Shown in pieces: positions 1 through 7,479 of a DNA stretch of 64,000 nucleotides. This DNA comes from Pseudomonas asplenii (GTDB lineage Bacteria > Pseudomonadota > Gammaproteobacteria > Pseudomonadales > Pseudomonadaceae), in assembly GCF_900105475.1 (NCBI RefSeq), contig NZ_LT629777.1:4092001-4156000 (forward strand). The letters run 5' to 3'. The notes under the pieces are model-generated. The model was given only the letters and a program-made list of their open reading frames with translations, was not told the origin of the DNA and searched no databases. Within the stretch, counting starts at the first letter, position 1. Each line of letters starts with the position of its first letter. Position numbers and translations under genes: made by a program.

Positions 1-152
1 TTGATGCAGCAGTCGTATTACGTTCTGTCGGATTTGAATGAAATAAATGAAATTATTATCGCCGTGGGTGGGTCCTTGCTGAGAGTTTATCTTTTACTGA
101 CTCAGGGCAGTCCGCCACAAAATGATGCAACTGAATACGAGAACCTGTTGCG

Positions 153-689
153 ATGACCCGTATCCTTACATCTCAGGTCAATGAAGATGACCTGACCGAG
201 CAAAATGCCAAGATGTTCGGCTCTCCCAAGGAGCGTCTGGATTTCTATCGCCGTGAAATCCAGTATGAAACCACGATCCTGTCCAATCGGACGGATGCTT
301 ACCTGAGTGCCCAGTCCTTTCTGGTGATCGCTTTCGCGTCCTGTATGGCCAACCTCAATCCGGATTGGGGCAAGCTCTTCACGCTGTCCCTGCCGCCGAT
401 ATTGGCCTTGCTCGGCCTCCTCAGTTCTCTGAACGCCTGGCCTGGCATCAAGGCGGCGTACGACATCATCGATCACTGGCATTTCAAGCAAAGCCAGCTA
501 TTGCAAAGTGAGCCGGTGATGGGGCTGGCCTACGATGAATCGCCGTTGTTCTGTGCGACTGAATCAACGCACCGGGGGTACCGCAAATCACTGCTTTTCT
601 CTCTGCGTTCCCCGCTGCTTTTTGCCCTCTTCTGGCTGTTGCTCGCAGGCTGGTCGGTCATTGTGCAGACCGTCAGCTTCGGTGCTTGA
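153..689 (+). CDS. Hypothetical membrane protein, 178 aa
   Basis: I do not recognise a named family. The N-terminal 60 residues are charged and predicted cytoplasmic. Two hydrophobic segments lie near residues 65-95 (SLPPILALLGLLSSL) and a further one near residues 150-172 (LLFALFWLLLAGWSVIV), so this is probably a small inner-membrane protein with three helices. No catalytic motif is visible. It stands alone, with no overlapping neighbour, followed by a convergent minus-strand gene. Translation ends shortly after the last helix. Function unknown; the call as a real gene rests on reading-frame length, hydrophobic pattern and normal high-GC codon use. Confidence 0.7.
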   Translation: MTRILTSQVNEDDLTEQNAKMFGSPKERLDFYRREIQYETTILSNRTDAYLSAQSFLVIAFASCMANLNPDWGKLFTLSLPPILALLGLLSSLNAWPGIKAAYDIIDHWHFKQSQLLQSEPVMGLAYDESPLFCATESTHRGYRKSLLFSLRSPLLFALFWLLLAGWSVIVQTVSFGA

Positions 690-749
690 AAAGGATGGAT
701 CGCGCGTCTGGTCCTGCTTGAGACACAAGGACGCGCCTGAAGACGGCAG

Positions 750-1172
750 TCACTGGCCCTCTTGTGGACGATGTGCCGATAGCGGTGCATTGGGCGGGGA
801 GGCCAGGGCGGATGAGCGGCCGTTATCTTCTGATCCGATTTCGCTATATTCCTTGCGTAGTTCACGCAGCTCGTGGCTTTCAAGCTTATCCAGGCATAAC
901 GCCGCGTTCTGCGCTTCTTTTGTCACCCGTAACAGCTCATCAATCTTGATATGCAAGATGTCATTGTCTCGGTTTTGAGTGTTCTGGATCAGGAAAACCA
1001 TGAGGAAGGTGATGATCGTGGTTGAGGTGTTGATGATCAATTGCCACGTATCGTTGTAATGAAAATAGGGGCCGGTGGCCGCCCAGATGATGATCAGCAC
1101 AATCGCGCTCATAAAGGTTTTCGAATGGCCGGCCCATTTTGAAAGCGATTGGGAGAAGTTGGCGAATTTCAT
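750..1172 (-). CDS. Low affinity iron permease family membrane protein
   Basis: The protein resembles the small low-affinity iron permease family, which in bacteria is an inner-membrane protein of unproven transport role. Visible features are an N-terminal amphipathic stretch, a first membrane helix near residues 20-35 (FMSAIVLIIIWAATGP), a second near 48-65 (TSTTIITFLMVFLIQN), then the typical family phrase NTQNRDNDILHIKIDELL followed by a charged cytoplasmic tail. The tail (to 140 aa) is somewhat longer than the conserved part and ends in low-complexity sequence. It is convergent with the preceding plus-strand gene. The actual substrate is not shown by sequence; the name is a family name only. 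Confidence 0.8.
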   Translation of the reverse strand: MKFANFSQSLSKWAGHSKTFMSAIVLIIIWAATGPYFHYNDTWQLIINTSTTIITFLMVFLIQNTQNRDNDILHIKIDELLRVTKEAQNAALCLDKLESHELRELRKEYSEIGSEDNGRSSALASPPNAPLSAHRPQEGQ

Positions 1173-1329
1173 GGGGAAGTTCCTTGTCGTTGATAGTGGT
1201 TGGACAAGTGAACCTTGGCGAAATTCTGCTCAGATGAGGGCGGACGATTCTATCTGGAGGATGGCGGGATCTATCGAGCACTCGATCCCGACGTCTTGGC
1301 AGAAGAGTTCCTACGGGACTCTGCAGTGT

Positions 1330-1713
1330 TCAGCCCAACTGTTGCTCCAGGGTTTTGGTAAGGGGTGAATAAACATCCCCGGTATGCAGGGTGTCCACTG
1401 GCTCGATCAGGACGATCCAGCACTCTTCTTCCGCAACCGGATTATGCATGACGCCCCTGGGTACAACATGCATCGAGCCTGCGGGCAGCTCGACCGCTCG
1501 GCCACCTTCATACTCAATCCTCAAATTCCCTTTGACGACATAAAACAGTTCGTCCTGTGTCGCATGGTTGTGCCAAATCAGCTGGCCGCAGACTTTGGCG
1601 ACCTTCACGTACTGATCATTCACTTGCGCGACGACCTTGGGTGACCAGTATTCAGAAATCGAGTTGAAACAAGCATCCAGATCGAAAGACTCAGCAAAGG
1701 GCAGAAGGGGCAT
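1330..1713 (-). CDS. Cupin domain-containing protein
   Basis: A single-domain cupin of 127 residues. The metal-binding cupin motif 1 is visible as WHNHATQDELFYVVKG (residues about 48-63), giving two histidines and a glutamate, and motif 2 as PAGSMHVVPRGVMHNPVA with a further histidine. This is the usual layout of small mononuclear metal cupins that act as isomerases, dioxygenases or binding proteins; the substrate cannot be told. The gene is isolated, lying next to a decayed LysE/LysR pair, so the neighbours give no hint of its job. Confidence 0.8.
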   Translation of the reverse strand: MPLLPFAESFDLDACFNSISEYWSPKVVAQVNDQYVKVAKVCGQLIWHNHATQDELFYVVKGNLRIEYEGGRAVELPAGSMHVVPRGVMHNPVAEEECWIVLIEPVDTLHTGDVYSPLTKTLEQQLG

Positions 1714-1716
1714 TTT

Positions 1717-1956
1717 TTATATCCAGGTCGGGACGATGGGCAGCACGAGCAGTATGGCCATCGAAAGGTTGAGGCGATGCCAGGGTTTTGGGGGGCGAGG
1801 CAGTGAGCTGATCCGGCCAGGTCCTGCGCCTGAAGCAGTGGTCAATGCAGTAGCTCCTCCAGGAGAAAGAGTATAGGCAGTCACCAAAAAGAGCAGAAAA
1901 GCGAGAGCGGTCAACCGTTCATCCGTCGGTAGAGCTTTCGATGAAGTGCGCTGCAT
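1717..1956 (-). pseudogene. LysE-family exporter remnant (internal deletion)
   Basis: The first 45 residues read like the amino end of a LysE/RhtB amino-acid exporter, with the family phrase LLFLVTAYTLSPGGATAL. The last 20 residues (LNLSMAILLVLPIVPTWI) resemble the carboxyl end of the same family. The middle, roughly 130 residues in intact members, is missing. The likeliest reading is a single internal deletion leaving an 80-codon relic. It is divergent from a LysR fragment, the common arrangement of a lysE gene with its LysR activator, so both appear to be leftovers of one ancestral locus. Confidence 0.5.
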
Positions 1957-2468
1957 CGCCTGAGCTGCACGAGGATATCAAGGAAGGGCGCCTGGACGTC
2001 GCGCTCATCGAGTACCTTGCGAGCAGTCCACAAGGAGAGGTTATTCGCACTGAGCCTCTTGTCTGGGTAGGAAGCAGTACGAGTGATATCTGGAGAACCA
2101 GACCCCTGCCTTTATCGCTGGTCGACGAGCGATGTGTCTTTCGCCCGTTAGTGCTTGGAGCACTGGCGAAAGAGGGCATCACGTGGCGGGCAATCTTTGA
2201 AAATGGGAGTTTCGAAGCGACCGCTTCTACCGTACGCGTGGGCCTGGCGATCACTGCATGGCTGGCGTCTACGGTGCCGGAAGATCTGATAACCGTCCCT
2301 CATGCCGCCGGGCTTCCTGAGTTGCCTGAGTTCGCTGTCTGTCTTTGTGTATCATCGGTGGCGCAACCGGTACTTGAGGATTTTCGCCGTTGCCTATTGG
2401 ACGCCTTGGGGTGCGCAGAAACTGCGTTTGATTCCGCGCTCGCCAAACCACCTCTACCTGCAACATGA
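1941..2468 (+). pseudogene. LysR-type regulator fragment (DNA-binding domain lost)
   Basis: The 175-residue frame matches the effector-binding half of a LysR-type regulator, for instance the phrases EGRLDVALIEY and EPLVWVGSS and the late stretch VRVGLAITAWLAS. The helix-turn-helix domain and first linker, normally about 90-110 residues, are absent upstream, where a LysE relic lies instead. No alternative upstream start restores them. It therefore cannot act as an ordinary LysR regulator and is best treated as a decayed gene. Confidence 0.6.
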
Positions 2469-2533
2469 CGCTGCACCTCCACAAACAGAAAGTTGCCCTC
2501 GCTACCTGACCTCTAGTTGCGGCGAGCACTAAA

Positions 2534-3067
2534 ATGGCGAGATTACGGATGACAGCACTTGGCCCCAACGAGGTTTTCATCATCCGCCCGAAGATCGGCA
2601 TCGGTCGTTTGTTCCTTGTCCTGCTGCTGCGTCAGGCACCCTGGGGCATCACGGCAATCTTTTGTATCAGCCTGGCGACCGGGCTGTCGTTACCTGGGCG
2701 TGAGTGGCCGGGCATCCTCCTCGCAAGCCTTGTGGTGCTGTGGTGGTTATATCAATTGGGCAGGGATATCAGCGAACGTGCTTCACTGGTTGTGCAGGCG
2801 TCCGGTGTGGCTATCCTCGGAGGGTATCGGCTAGCGAAACGCACACCGTTGCGCGTCGTGCTCAAACCCGACGGACACTCGGTTATTTTTCACGCGTCCT
2901 ACAGCAGTTATGTCGAGTATGAAAACGGACGCTTGTCAATCGCTCGCCGTGTCATCGGAAAAGAAGTCAACCAACAGAAACGGCTCGCCCGCGAGCTAGC
3001 CGCGTTTCTGGGCGTATTGGCATACGCCGATGAAGGCTCTGGAAAACTGAAGAAGTTAACCGGGTAA
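2534..3067 (+). CDS. Hypothetical membrane protein, 177 aa
   Basis: No family recognised. Two membrane helices are evident near residues 27-50 (LVLLLRQAPWGITAIFCIS) and 58-75 (WPGILLASLVVLWWLYQL). The remaining C-terminal 100 residues are soluble, with a beta-rich stretch followed by a lysine/arginine-rich helix (GKEVNQQKRLARELAAFL). The pattern, two helices followed by a small beta domain, recalls bacterial PH-like membrane proteins, but this is a guess. It starts with ATG at 2534 and is not tightly linked to either neighbour. Confidence 0.6.
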   Translation: MARLRMTALGPNEVFIIRPKIGIGRLFLVLLLRQAPWGITAIFCISLATGLSLPGREWPGILLASLVVLWWLYQLGRDISERASLVVQASGVAILGGYRLAKRTPLRVVLKPDGHSVIFHASYSSYVEYENGRLSIARRVIGKEVNQQKRLARELAAFLGVLAYADEGSGKLKKLTG

Positions 3068-3458
3068 CGGCGAGGTTCCCAGGTGATCAAATCCGTCGTG
3101 GTTTCCAGTCGCCCCTAGCTGGGGGCGCGATACCCGCCGCCCATGTCGGGGGTGGGTGTCGTGGGGATTGGTAGCGGTTTACTGGGAGCTGGCTGCGGTT
3201 GCGATCTGCTCAAGGTGGTGTTTGCGACCAATGAGCAGCACGCTGATGCCAGCGAAGGTGCACAGTGCCGCCAGTGGCATCAGCGCCAGGGCATAGCTGC
3301 CGGTGGCATCGTAGGCGTTGACCATCAGGCCGCCACCGATCAGACAGTTTCAAGCAGGTCTTTTTCGACACGGCCCTCGACCTGATGCGTAGCCTGGGCT
3401 ACAAGCCTTCCAATGAGGCTTGAGTCTGCATGAGGTAGATCAGCCCCGCGAAGCACTC
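3068..3458. other. Gene-debris region between a hypothetical gene and the glycosyltransferase
   Basis: No intact gene. A GC-rich hairpin (CGCCCC / GGGGGCG) lies near 3110-3127. An MFS carboxyl-end relic (minus strand, 3179-3344, listed separately) follows. From about 3345 a plus-strand frame ends DLMRSLGYKPSNEA before a stop at 3424; it looks like the very end of some other gene and I cannot name it. On the minus strand at about 3425-3460 the frame reads CFAGLIYLMQT, possibly another transporter scrap. The mosaic suggests repeated deletion at this spot. Confidence 0.4.
3179..3344 (-). pseudogene. MFS transporter C-terminal remnant
   Basis: Read on the minus strand, about 55 codons give GGGLMVNAYDATGSYALA, then ALMPLAALCTFAGISVLLI and the tail GRKHHLEQIATAASSQ, followed by a stop at 3179-3181. 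This is the typical final transmembrane helix and basic tail of a major facilitator carrier. Nothing recognisable precedes it, so it is the stump of a deleted gene. Confidence 0.45.
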
Positions 3459-4112
3459 TCAGGTTGCCAGCGCCTTGAGAAAATCGCCAAACCCACCCTC
3501 TACGCGACAGTCGCCACGGCTGCTGGTCGAGACACTGTTGCGGGCGGTCCAGACTATTCGGGCACCGCTTTGCTGCAGGTCGTTGACCAGTTGAACATCC
3601 TCGTCCAATGGTAACGGTTGAAAACCGCCTGCCCGTTGATAGGCCTTGGCACAAATGCCCAGGTTGGCCCCATGGATGTGGCGATGGTTTTCTCGGGCCT
3701 GATAATGCAACTGATAGCGCTGGCGCAACCTTGTATCCTGATGCGCTTGCCACTGCTCAACATGCACGGTGCCGCAGACGGCATCGGCGCGAAACGCCAG
3801 TTGGCAGATCAGCCAGTCGGGCGGTACGCAACCGTCCGCGTCCGTACAAGCCAGCCAGCGAGCGCCGTTTTCAAGCATCAGGGAGGCCCCGGCACGGCGG
3901 GCCATGCCGACATTGCGGGCATTGATGCTCAAGGTGCGAACCCCATGGGCCACGGCGATGGCGTGACTGGCATCGCTGCATTGATCCAGGACGACAAGAA
4001 TCTGAACCACCTCACCCAGGCGTTCCACATTATGGGCGGCCAGTTTCAATGCCCTGAGGCAACTTCCCAAATGCTCGGCCTCGTTATGTGCCGGGACAAT
4101 GACGGCGATCAT
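3459..4112 (-). CDS. Family 2 glycosyltransferase
   Basis: A 217-residue GT-A fold glycosyltransferase. The amino end shows the nucleotide-sugar binding phrase IAVIVPAHNEAEHLGSC; the metal-binding acidic motif is seen as ACTDADGCVPPDWL near residue 95, and a probable catalytic acidic pair as LDEDVQLVNDL near residue 178. It has no membrane helix, so it is a soluble or peripheral enzyme. The start at 4112 is chosen because its ATG overlaps the TGA of the methyltransferase gene upstream (ATGA), which implies translational coupling. It is the last gene of a four-gene overlapping set with an acyl-CoA dehydrogenase, PIG-L deacetylase and NodS-like methyltransferase. Donor and acceptor sugars are unknown. 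Confidence 0.85.
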   Translation of the reverse strand: MIAVIVPAHNEAEHLGSCLRALKLAAHNVERLGEVVQILVVLDQCSDASHAIAVAHGVRTLSINARNVGMARRAGASLMLENGARWLACTDADGCVPPDWLICQLAFRADAVCGTVHVEQWQAHQDTRLRQRYQLHYQARENHRHIHGANLGICAKAYQRAGGFQPLPLDEDVQLVNDLQQSGARIVWTARNSVSTSSRGDCRVEGGFGDFLKALAT

Positions 4113-4708
4113 GGGCAGGTCTCTTGAAGGTTGACGGTGCAAGGCTCCGGGCCCCAGAACTCCAACAGGAATTGTGTTTCCTCATGGTGCACGACCCGAT
4201 GCAGGGGCAGGTGTCGTTCAAGCAGGGCATGCACCTGTCGTCCGTCCTGTACGCACCCTTCGATGGGTGACAGCCAATGGCAGGCCAGCACTCCACCCCC
4301 GGGCGCCAGGCTGGCGAGGGTCTGCTCGATGACCTGGCACCATTCGCCGGCACTCAAGTAATAACCGATTTCACCGAGCACGATCAGATCGAACAGTCCA
4401 GAGGGCCAGTCCGTCGGCAGCCGGCCCTGTTCGACCACGGCATGTGGAATGTCATGCAGGCGTGCACGCGCCAGACTGACAGCGGTGGGGTCGCCGTCCT
4501 GGCACAGTAAAGCACTGCAGCGGGAGGCGAGGGCGGCACTGAGTTCGCCATTGGCGCAGGCGGGCTCGAAGACTCGTCCATAGTGTTGTCGTGGCAGGCA
4601 AGACAGGATCAGTTGGCGTTTTCGCCGCTCATACCAACGGGTGCGAAATTGCCAAGGGTCATCACTGGCCGCAAATAACTGGGCGAAATAGTGCTCGTTC
4701 AAACTCAT
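4109..4708 (-). CDS. SAM-dependent methyltransferase, NodS-like
   Basis: A class I methyltransferase of 199 residues. The SAM-binding glycine-rich loop is visible as VFEPACANGELSAALA (about residues 46-61), followed by the acidic ribose-binding turn and the LIVLGEIGYYL strand. The opening (DDPWQFRTRWYERRKR) is the signature of the NodS/SAM-methyltransferase subgroup; NodS proteins N-methylate the deacetylated amino sugar of rhizobial lipo-chitooligosaccharides. The gene overlaps both neighbours by four bases (ATGA at 4708 and at 4112). Placed between an N-deacetylase and a glycosyltransferase, methylation of an amino group on a glycolipid or oligosaccharide is a reasonable inference, not shown. 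Confidence 0.82.
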   Translation of the reverse strand: MSLNEHYFAQLFAASDDPWQFRTRWYERRKRQLILSCLPRQHYGRVFEPACANGELSAALASRCSALLCQDGDPTAVSLARARLHDIPHAVVEQGRLPTDWPSGLFDLIVLGEIGYYLSAGEWCQVIEQTLASLAPGGGVLACHWLSPIEGCVQDGRQVHALLERHLPLHRVVHHEETQFLLEFWGPEPCTVNLQETCP

Positions 4709-5481
4709 GTGAATACCAGTTCAAAGGGTTGTAAAAGCCTCGCGAGGGCATGGGCTTGCAACACGGGTGGAGTGTCTTCATCCGCGAGTATCTGGCTGCG
4801 GTGAGCGGCGATCGCCTGGCGCTTGCGTGAGAGCGCTGAGGCGTCGAGTGAGAGTTTGCGGGCACGTTTCCATGGGAGGCGGGTATCGTTCGGCTGGGCC
4901 CAGTGCCACGCCCACACCGGCGCCTCGAACAATACGGCATGGCGTTGATGGGCTACCCAGGCGCAGGCCCGGCCAACCGCTTCATGGTCACAATGACCGT
5001 CCTCGCGCCATGTGGTCATCAGCCGATCCCCGGGCTCGATCAGCTGCGACAGCTCGTGGCAAAGCTCATGTTCATGGCTTGCAACGCCACTGTCAGGCAG
5101 CCCCAGACGCACCCACTGCAATCGGGCGGTCTTGAGCCTGAGTGCCTGCAGGGCGACCAGGCTCTCCTCGGTTCGCACGTGTCGAAGGCGTTGTTCATTC
5201 CAGCGCTTTGACCCTCGATGACTGGCTTCGCCATCGGTCACCGAGATCAACAGCAGGTTCAGTGCCTGCTCTTTGGCGACCCCAGCCAGCAGGCCACCGC
5301 ACATGAGTACCTCATCATCGGGGTGCGGTGCGACCACGACCAGGCGGCATCCCTTGGGAAGCAGTGTGTCGAGGCTTATGGGCGGCACGGCGGAAAGTGA
5401 CGCCGAGCGTTGCCAGTCAGCCAGAAGCGTGCCTGTTCCCTGAATCGCTTTTGAGTCGACGACGCTGCTCATAGCTGCCAA
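4705..5481 (-). CDS. PIG-L family N-deacetylase
   Basis: A 258-residue LmbE/PIG-L type zinc hydrolase. The metal-binding motif is clear as VVAPHPDDEVLMCGG (residues about 50-64), with the later histidine site in REDGHCDHEAVG. Family members remove acetyl groups from N-acetylglucosamine attached to lipids, thiols or antibiotics. Its stop overlaps the methyltransferase start by four bases, and its start lies inside the end of the acyl-CoA dehydrogenase gene (13-bp overlap), so all four genes are probably translated from one message. Substrate unknown. The first 30 residues are not conserved-looking and the true start could be a little downstream. Confidence 0.85.
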   Translation of the reverse strand: MAAMSSVVDSKAIQGTGTLLADWQRSASLSAVPPISLDTLLPKGCRLVVVAPHPDDEVLMCGGLLAGVAKEQALNLLLISVTDGEASHRGSKRWNEQRLRHVRTEESLVALQALRLKTARLQWVRLGLPDSGVASHEHELCHELSQLIEPGDRLMTTWREDGHCDHEAVGRACAWVAHQRHAVLFEAPVWAWHWAQPNDTRLPWKRARKLSLDASALSRKRQAIAAHRSQILADEDTPPVLQAHALARLLQPFELVFT

Positions 5482-6512
5482 CTCCCCGGCGCCGCATCGG
5501 CCACTTGTTGACCCAGCTCGGCCAAGTCCCGCTCGGCATGGCTTTGCCTCATGTACACGGGAAGATCGGCTGCAAGCTGGGCAAAGTGTGGATCACGACA
5601 GTAGGGGGTCGCCCCCAGCGCACGTCCCACATGATCGATCACCTTCGATGCGGTTTCTTCCACCACCGCCCGTAGACGGCGTACGTGTGCGCTGGCATCA
5701 GCCTGCGGATGCACGTCGATCCAGGCCGCACATTCGCGTAGCGTGGCTCTGGCGGCGCACAGCGCAGCCTCTACGGCGCCCAGGTGGGCCTGGGCATGGG
5801 GATCAGCGCTACGGGTGCAGCAGTAGTGGCGCAGAGATTCTGCCAGGGCTGCACTGGCCCCATACCAGCAGGCGGCAATACCGGCTCCGCCCTGCCAGAA
5901 GCCCGGGCGTGCCAGATAATCTCCCGGTTGCCCCACCAGGTAGGCAGCGGTATCGAAAAACTCGATTTCGACGCTGGCGGTCGCGGCCATACCCACGGCG
6001 TGCCAGGTGCTGGAGTCCAGCTGTCGTGTCGGCTCGTTCAGGTCGATGGCGACCAGTTGCTGATGGCCTTCTTCATCCCAGGCGGTCAAGAGTCCGCGAT
6101 TGACTTGTCGGGCACCGGAACACCAGGCCTTTCGCCCTCGCAGGTGCACACGTGAACCTTGACGAGCGACAATCCGGGTCCGGGCGTAGGGCGGCTCGGC
6201 TGCCCAGACGCCCCAGATAGCCGGGTCCTGCAGGTGGTCCGCCTCACATTCAGCGAGGATCGCCAGGGCGTCGGTATGGCCTTCATAGAGTTTGGCCAGC
6301 GAGAGGTCATGGCCCGCCACTTGGGCGAGCCTCTGCCAGCGCAGCAGGGTCTTGCCATGGCCCGGTAGCGGCAACTGGTCGAAGCCATGCGCTTGCAAGC
6401 TCCGCATGATTTCGATCAAGTGGCTCTCCCGAGCGCCAGGCTCAGGCGCAGGGGTAAAGCGGCTCAGCAGGGTCTGCAGTTCGTCATGTTCGAGGATGTC
6501 AGGATTGTTCAT
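5469..6512 (-). CDS. Acyl-CoA dehydrogenase family protein
   Basis: About 347 residues with the fold of acyl-CoA dehydrogenases: an alpha-helical N-terminal part, the beta-domain phrase GVWAAEPP followed by VHLRGRKAWCSGAR (flavin contact), and a C-terminal helical domain (EETASKVIDHVGRALGATPY). It is shorter than a catabolic enzyme of about 380 residues. The start at 6512 is preferred because an AAGGA lies eight bases upstream; an alternative ATG is at 6521. It heads the set of four overlapping genes. A role in desaturating or trimming the acyl part of a glycolipid is inference from context. No dedicated regulator is adjacent. Confidence 0.78.
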   Translation of the reverse strand: MNNPDILEHDELQTLLSRFTPAPEPGARESHLIEIMRSLQAHGFDQLPLPGHGKTLLRWQRLAQVAGHDLSLAKLYEGHTDALAILAECEADHLQDPAIWGVWAAEPPYARTRIVARQGSRVHLRGRKAWCSGARQVNRGLLTAWDEEGHQQLVAIDLNEPTRQLDSSTWHAVGMAATASVEIEFFDTAAYLVGQPGDYLARPGFWQGGAGIAACWYGASAALAESLRHYCCTRSADPHAQAHLGAVEAALCAARATLRECAAWIDVHPQADASAHVRRLRAVVEETASKVIDHVGRALGATPYCRDPHFAQLAADLPVYMRQSHAERDLAELGQQVADAAPGSWQL

Positions 6513-6521
6513 GCTCGTCAT

Positions 6522-6841
6522 CCTTGGCTGTACTTCGCAGGAGTGCAGTTACCCAAGGTATGAAAGGGTCGGGTGAAAGGTAGTTCAATCTGATTTCGTT
6601 TGAACTTGAACGGCCAGGCAAAGTCAGCTTCCGCATCAAGTAGGAGGAACCTGGGTACTTCATCGTGATATACAAATTTCAGTGCGCAGATCACTCCACG
6701 ATTAATCGAGAGGCCATATGCAAGTTTGTAATGTCGATGGCTGCAAGTCTGGGCTTATATCCTTGGATGACATTTTATTTGAGCGCACACTGCCCCGTTT
6801 AGCGCTCGGGGGGCCTGTAGCACTGGGAGAGCGGAACATGA
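6522..6841. other. Intergenic region, no gene seen
   Basis: About 320 bases between the start of the acyl-CoA dehydrogenase gene and the terminator of the KGG gene. It must hold the leftward promoter of the four-gene set. It is more AT-rich than its surroundings. Short frames exist on both strands (for instance from 6718 rightward), but they lack a recognisable product and run through the terminator hairpin, so I do not call them. Confidence 0.5.
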
Positions 6842-6879
6842 TCTTTGAAAAAGAGGCGCAAGGGCCGAAGCCCTTGCGC
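6842..6879 (-). terminator. Rho-independent terminator of the KGG gene
   Basis: Read leftward, a perfect ten-base stem GCGCAAGGGC, loop TTCG, GCCCTTGCGC (6879 to 6856) is followed by CTCTTTTTC. The UUCG tetraloop and U-tract make this a textbook intrinsic terminator, placed 14 bases after the stop of the KGG protein gene. Confidence 0.9.
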
Positions 6880-6892
6880 AAAGAGTCAGACA

Positions 6893-7072
6893 TTAGCTAC
6901 GGCCTTGGCCGCCGTGGCTGTGCTGACCACCTTTTTTACCTGCTTCAGACGCTTTCTGTTTATCGTTGGCAAAATTGCCTCCGGAAGCGTGGCCGCCTTT
7001 TTTGCCAGCCTCGGATGCTTTTTCACGATCGTTGGCGAAGTTGCCAGGGTTAGAGTTACCTTTGGTAGTCAT
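6893..7072 (-). CDS. KGG-repeat stress protein (con-10 / GsiB-like)
   Basis: A 59-residue, very hydrophilic protein built of two repeats of the pattern GNFANDREKASEAGKKGG. This KGG motif defines the con-10/YmdF/GsiB group of small general-stress proteins, which are disordered and accumulate in desiccation, osmotic or stationary stress. The start is set at 7072 (MTTKGNSNPGNF), where the conserved sequence begins and a GAGG-type ribosome site (AGAGGTATTATC) lies upstream. The gene is monocistronic, with its own terminator. The stress role is family knowledge. Confidence 0.9.
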   Translation of the reverse strand: MTTKGNSNPGNFANDREKASEAGKKGGHASGGNFANDKQKASEAGKKGGQHSHGGQGRS

Positions 7073-7341
7073 GATAATACCTCTGGGTTGATGAATTATC
7101 TCGCTCGCCACAGGGCAAGCATTAACTGGGATTGGATCATGTGTGAGAAGTTGAAACTAAATTTTCTTCTGGCGATGAACGGTATTCTGCTGTTTGTCGG
7201 GGGTTGAATGCTTATAAGCAAGCGGCGCACTTCTACGATATGTGCATAAATAGAGTGCTGCTCTGATATTCAGCCGCTTCGCTTTACTATGGGTTTCTAA
7301 GGGAAAGCAGACAGGCCGATCAGCCAGGCGGCCAATACCGT

Positions 7342-7397
7342 GACCCACATGGCTGGACCCACATGGCTGGACCCACATGGCTGGACCCACATGGCTG
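7342..7397. repeat. Four tandem copies of a 14-bp repeat
   Basis: Four perfect head-to-tail copies of GACCCACATGGCTG fill 7342-7397, immediately upstream of the DeoR-family gene (start 7480). Each copy contains the palindrome CCACATGG with one mismatch. No spacers of CRISPR type exist. It could be a slippage-expanded tract or a multi-site protein-binding array. The surrounding 7073-7341 stretch shows no gene. Confidence 0.9.
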
Positions 7398-7479
7398 GCA
7401 TGGAGTTACAGAGAGGCGGGTGAATTCGCTACTATGTCGGTCAATCACCGCCACTCGATCCCAGCCTTTGGAGCACCGA

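Noticed and set aside
6718..7053. 111-codon plus-strand frame overlapping the KGG gene
   Set aside because: It crosses a strong terminator and is antisense to a recognised stress gene; no family match.
7342..7397. Tandem repeats as a CRISPR array
   Set aside because: Copies are directly adjacent with no spacers, and no cas gene is present.
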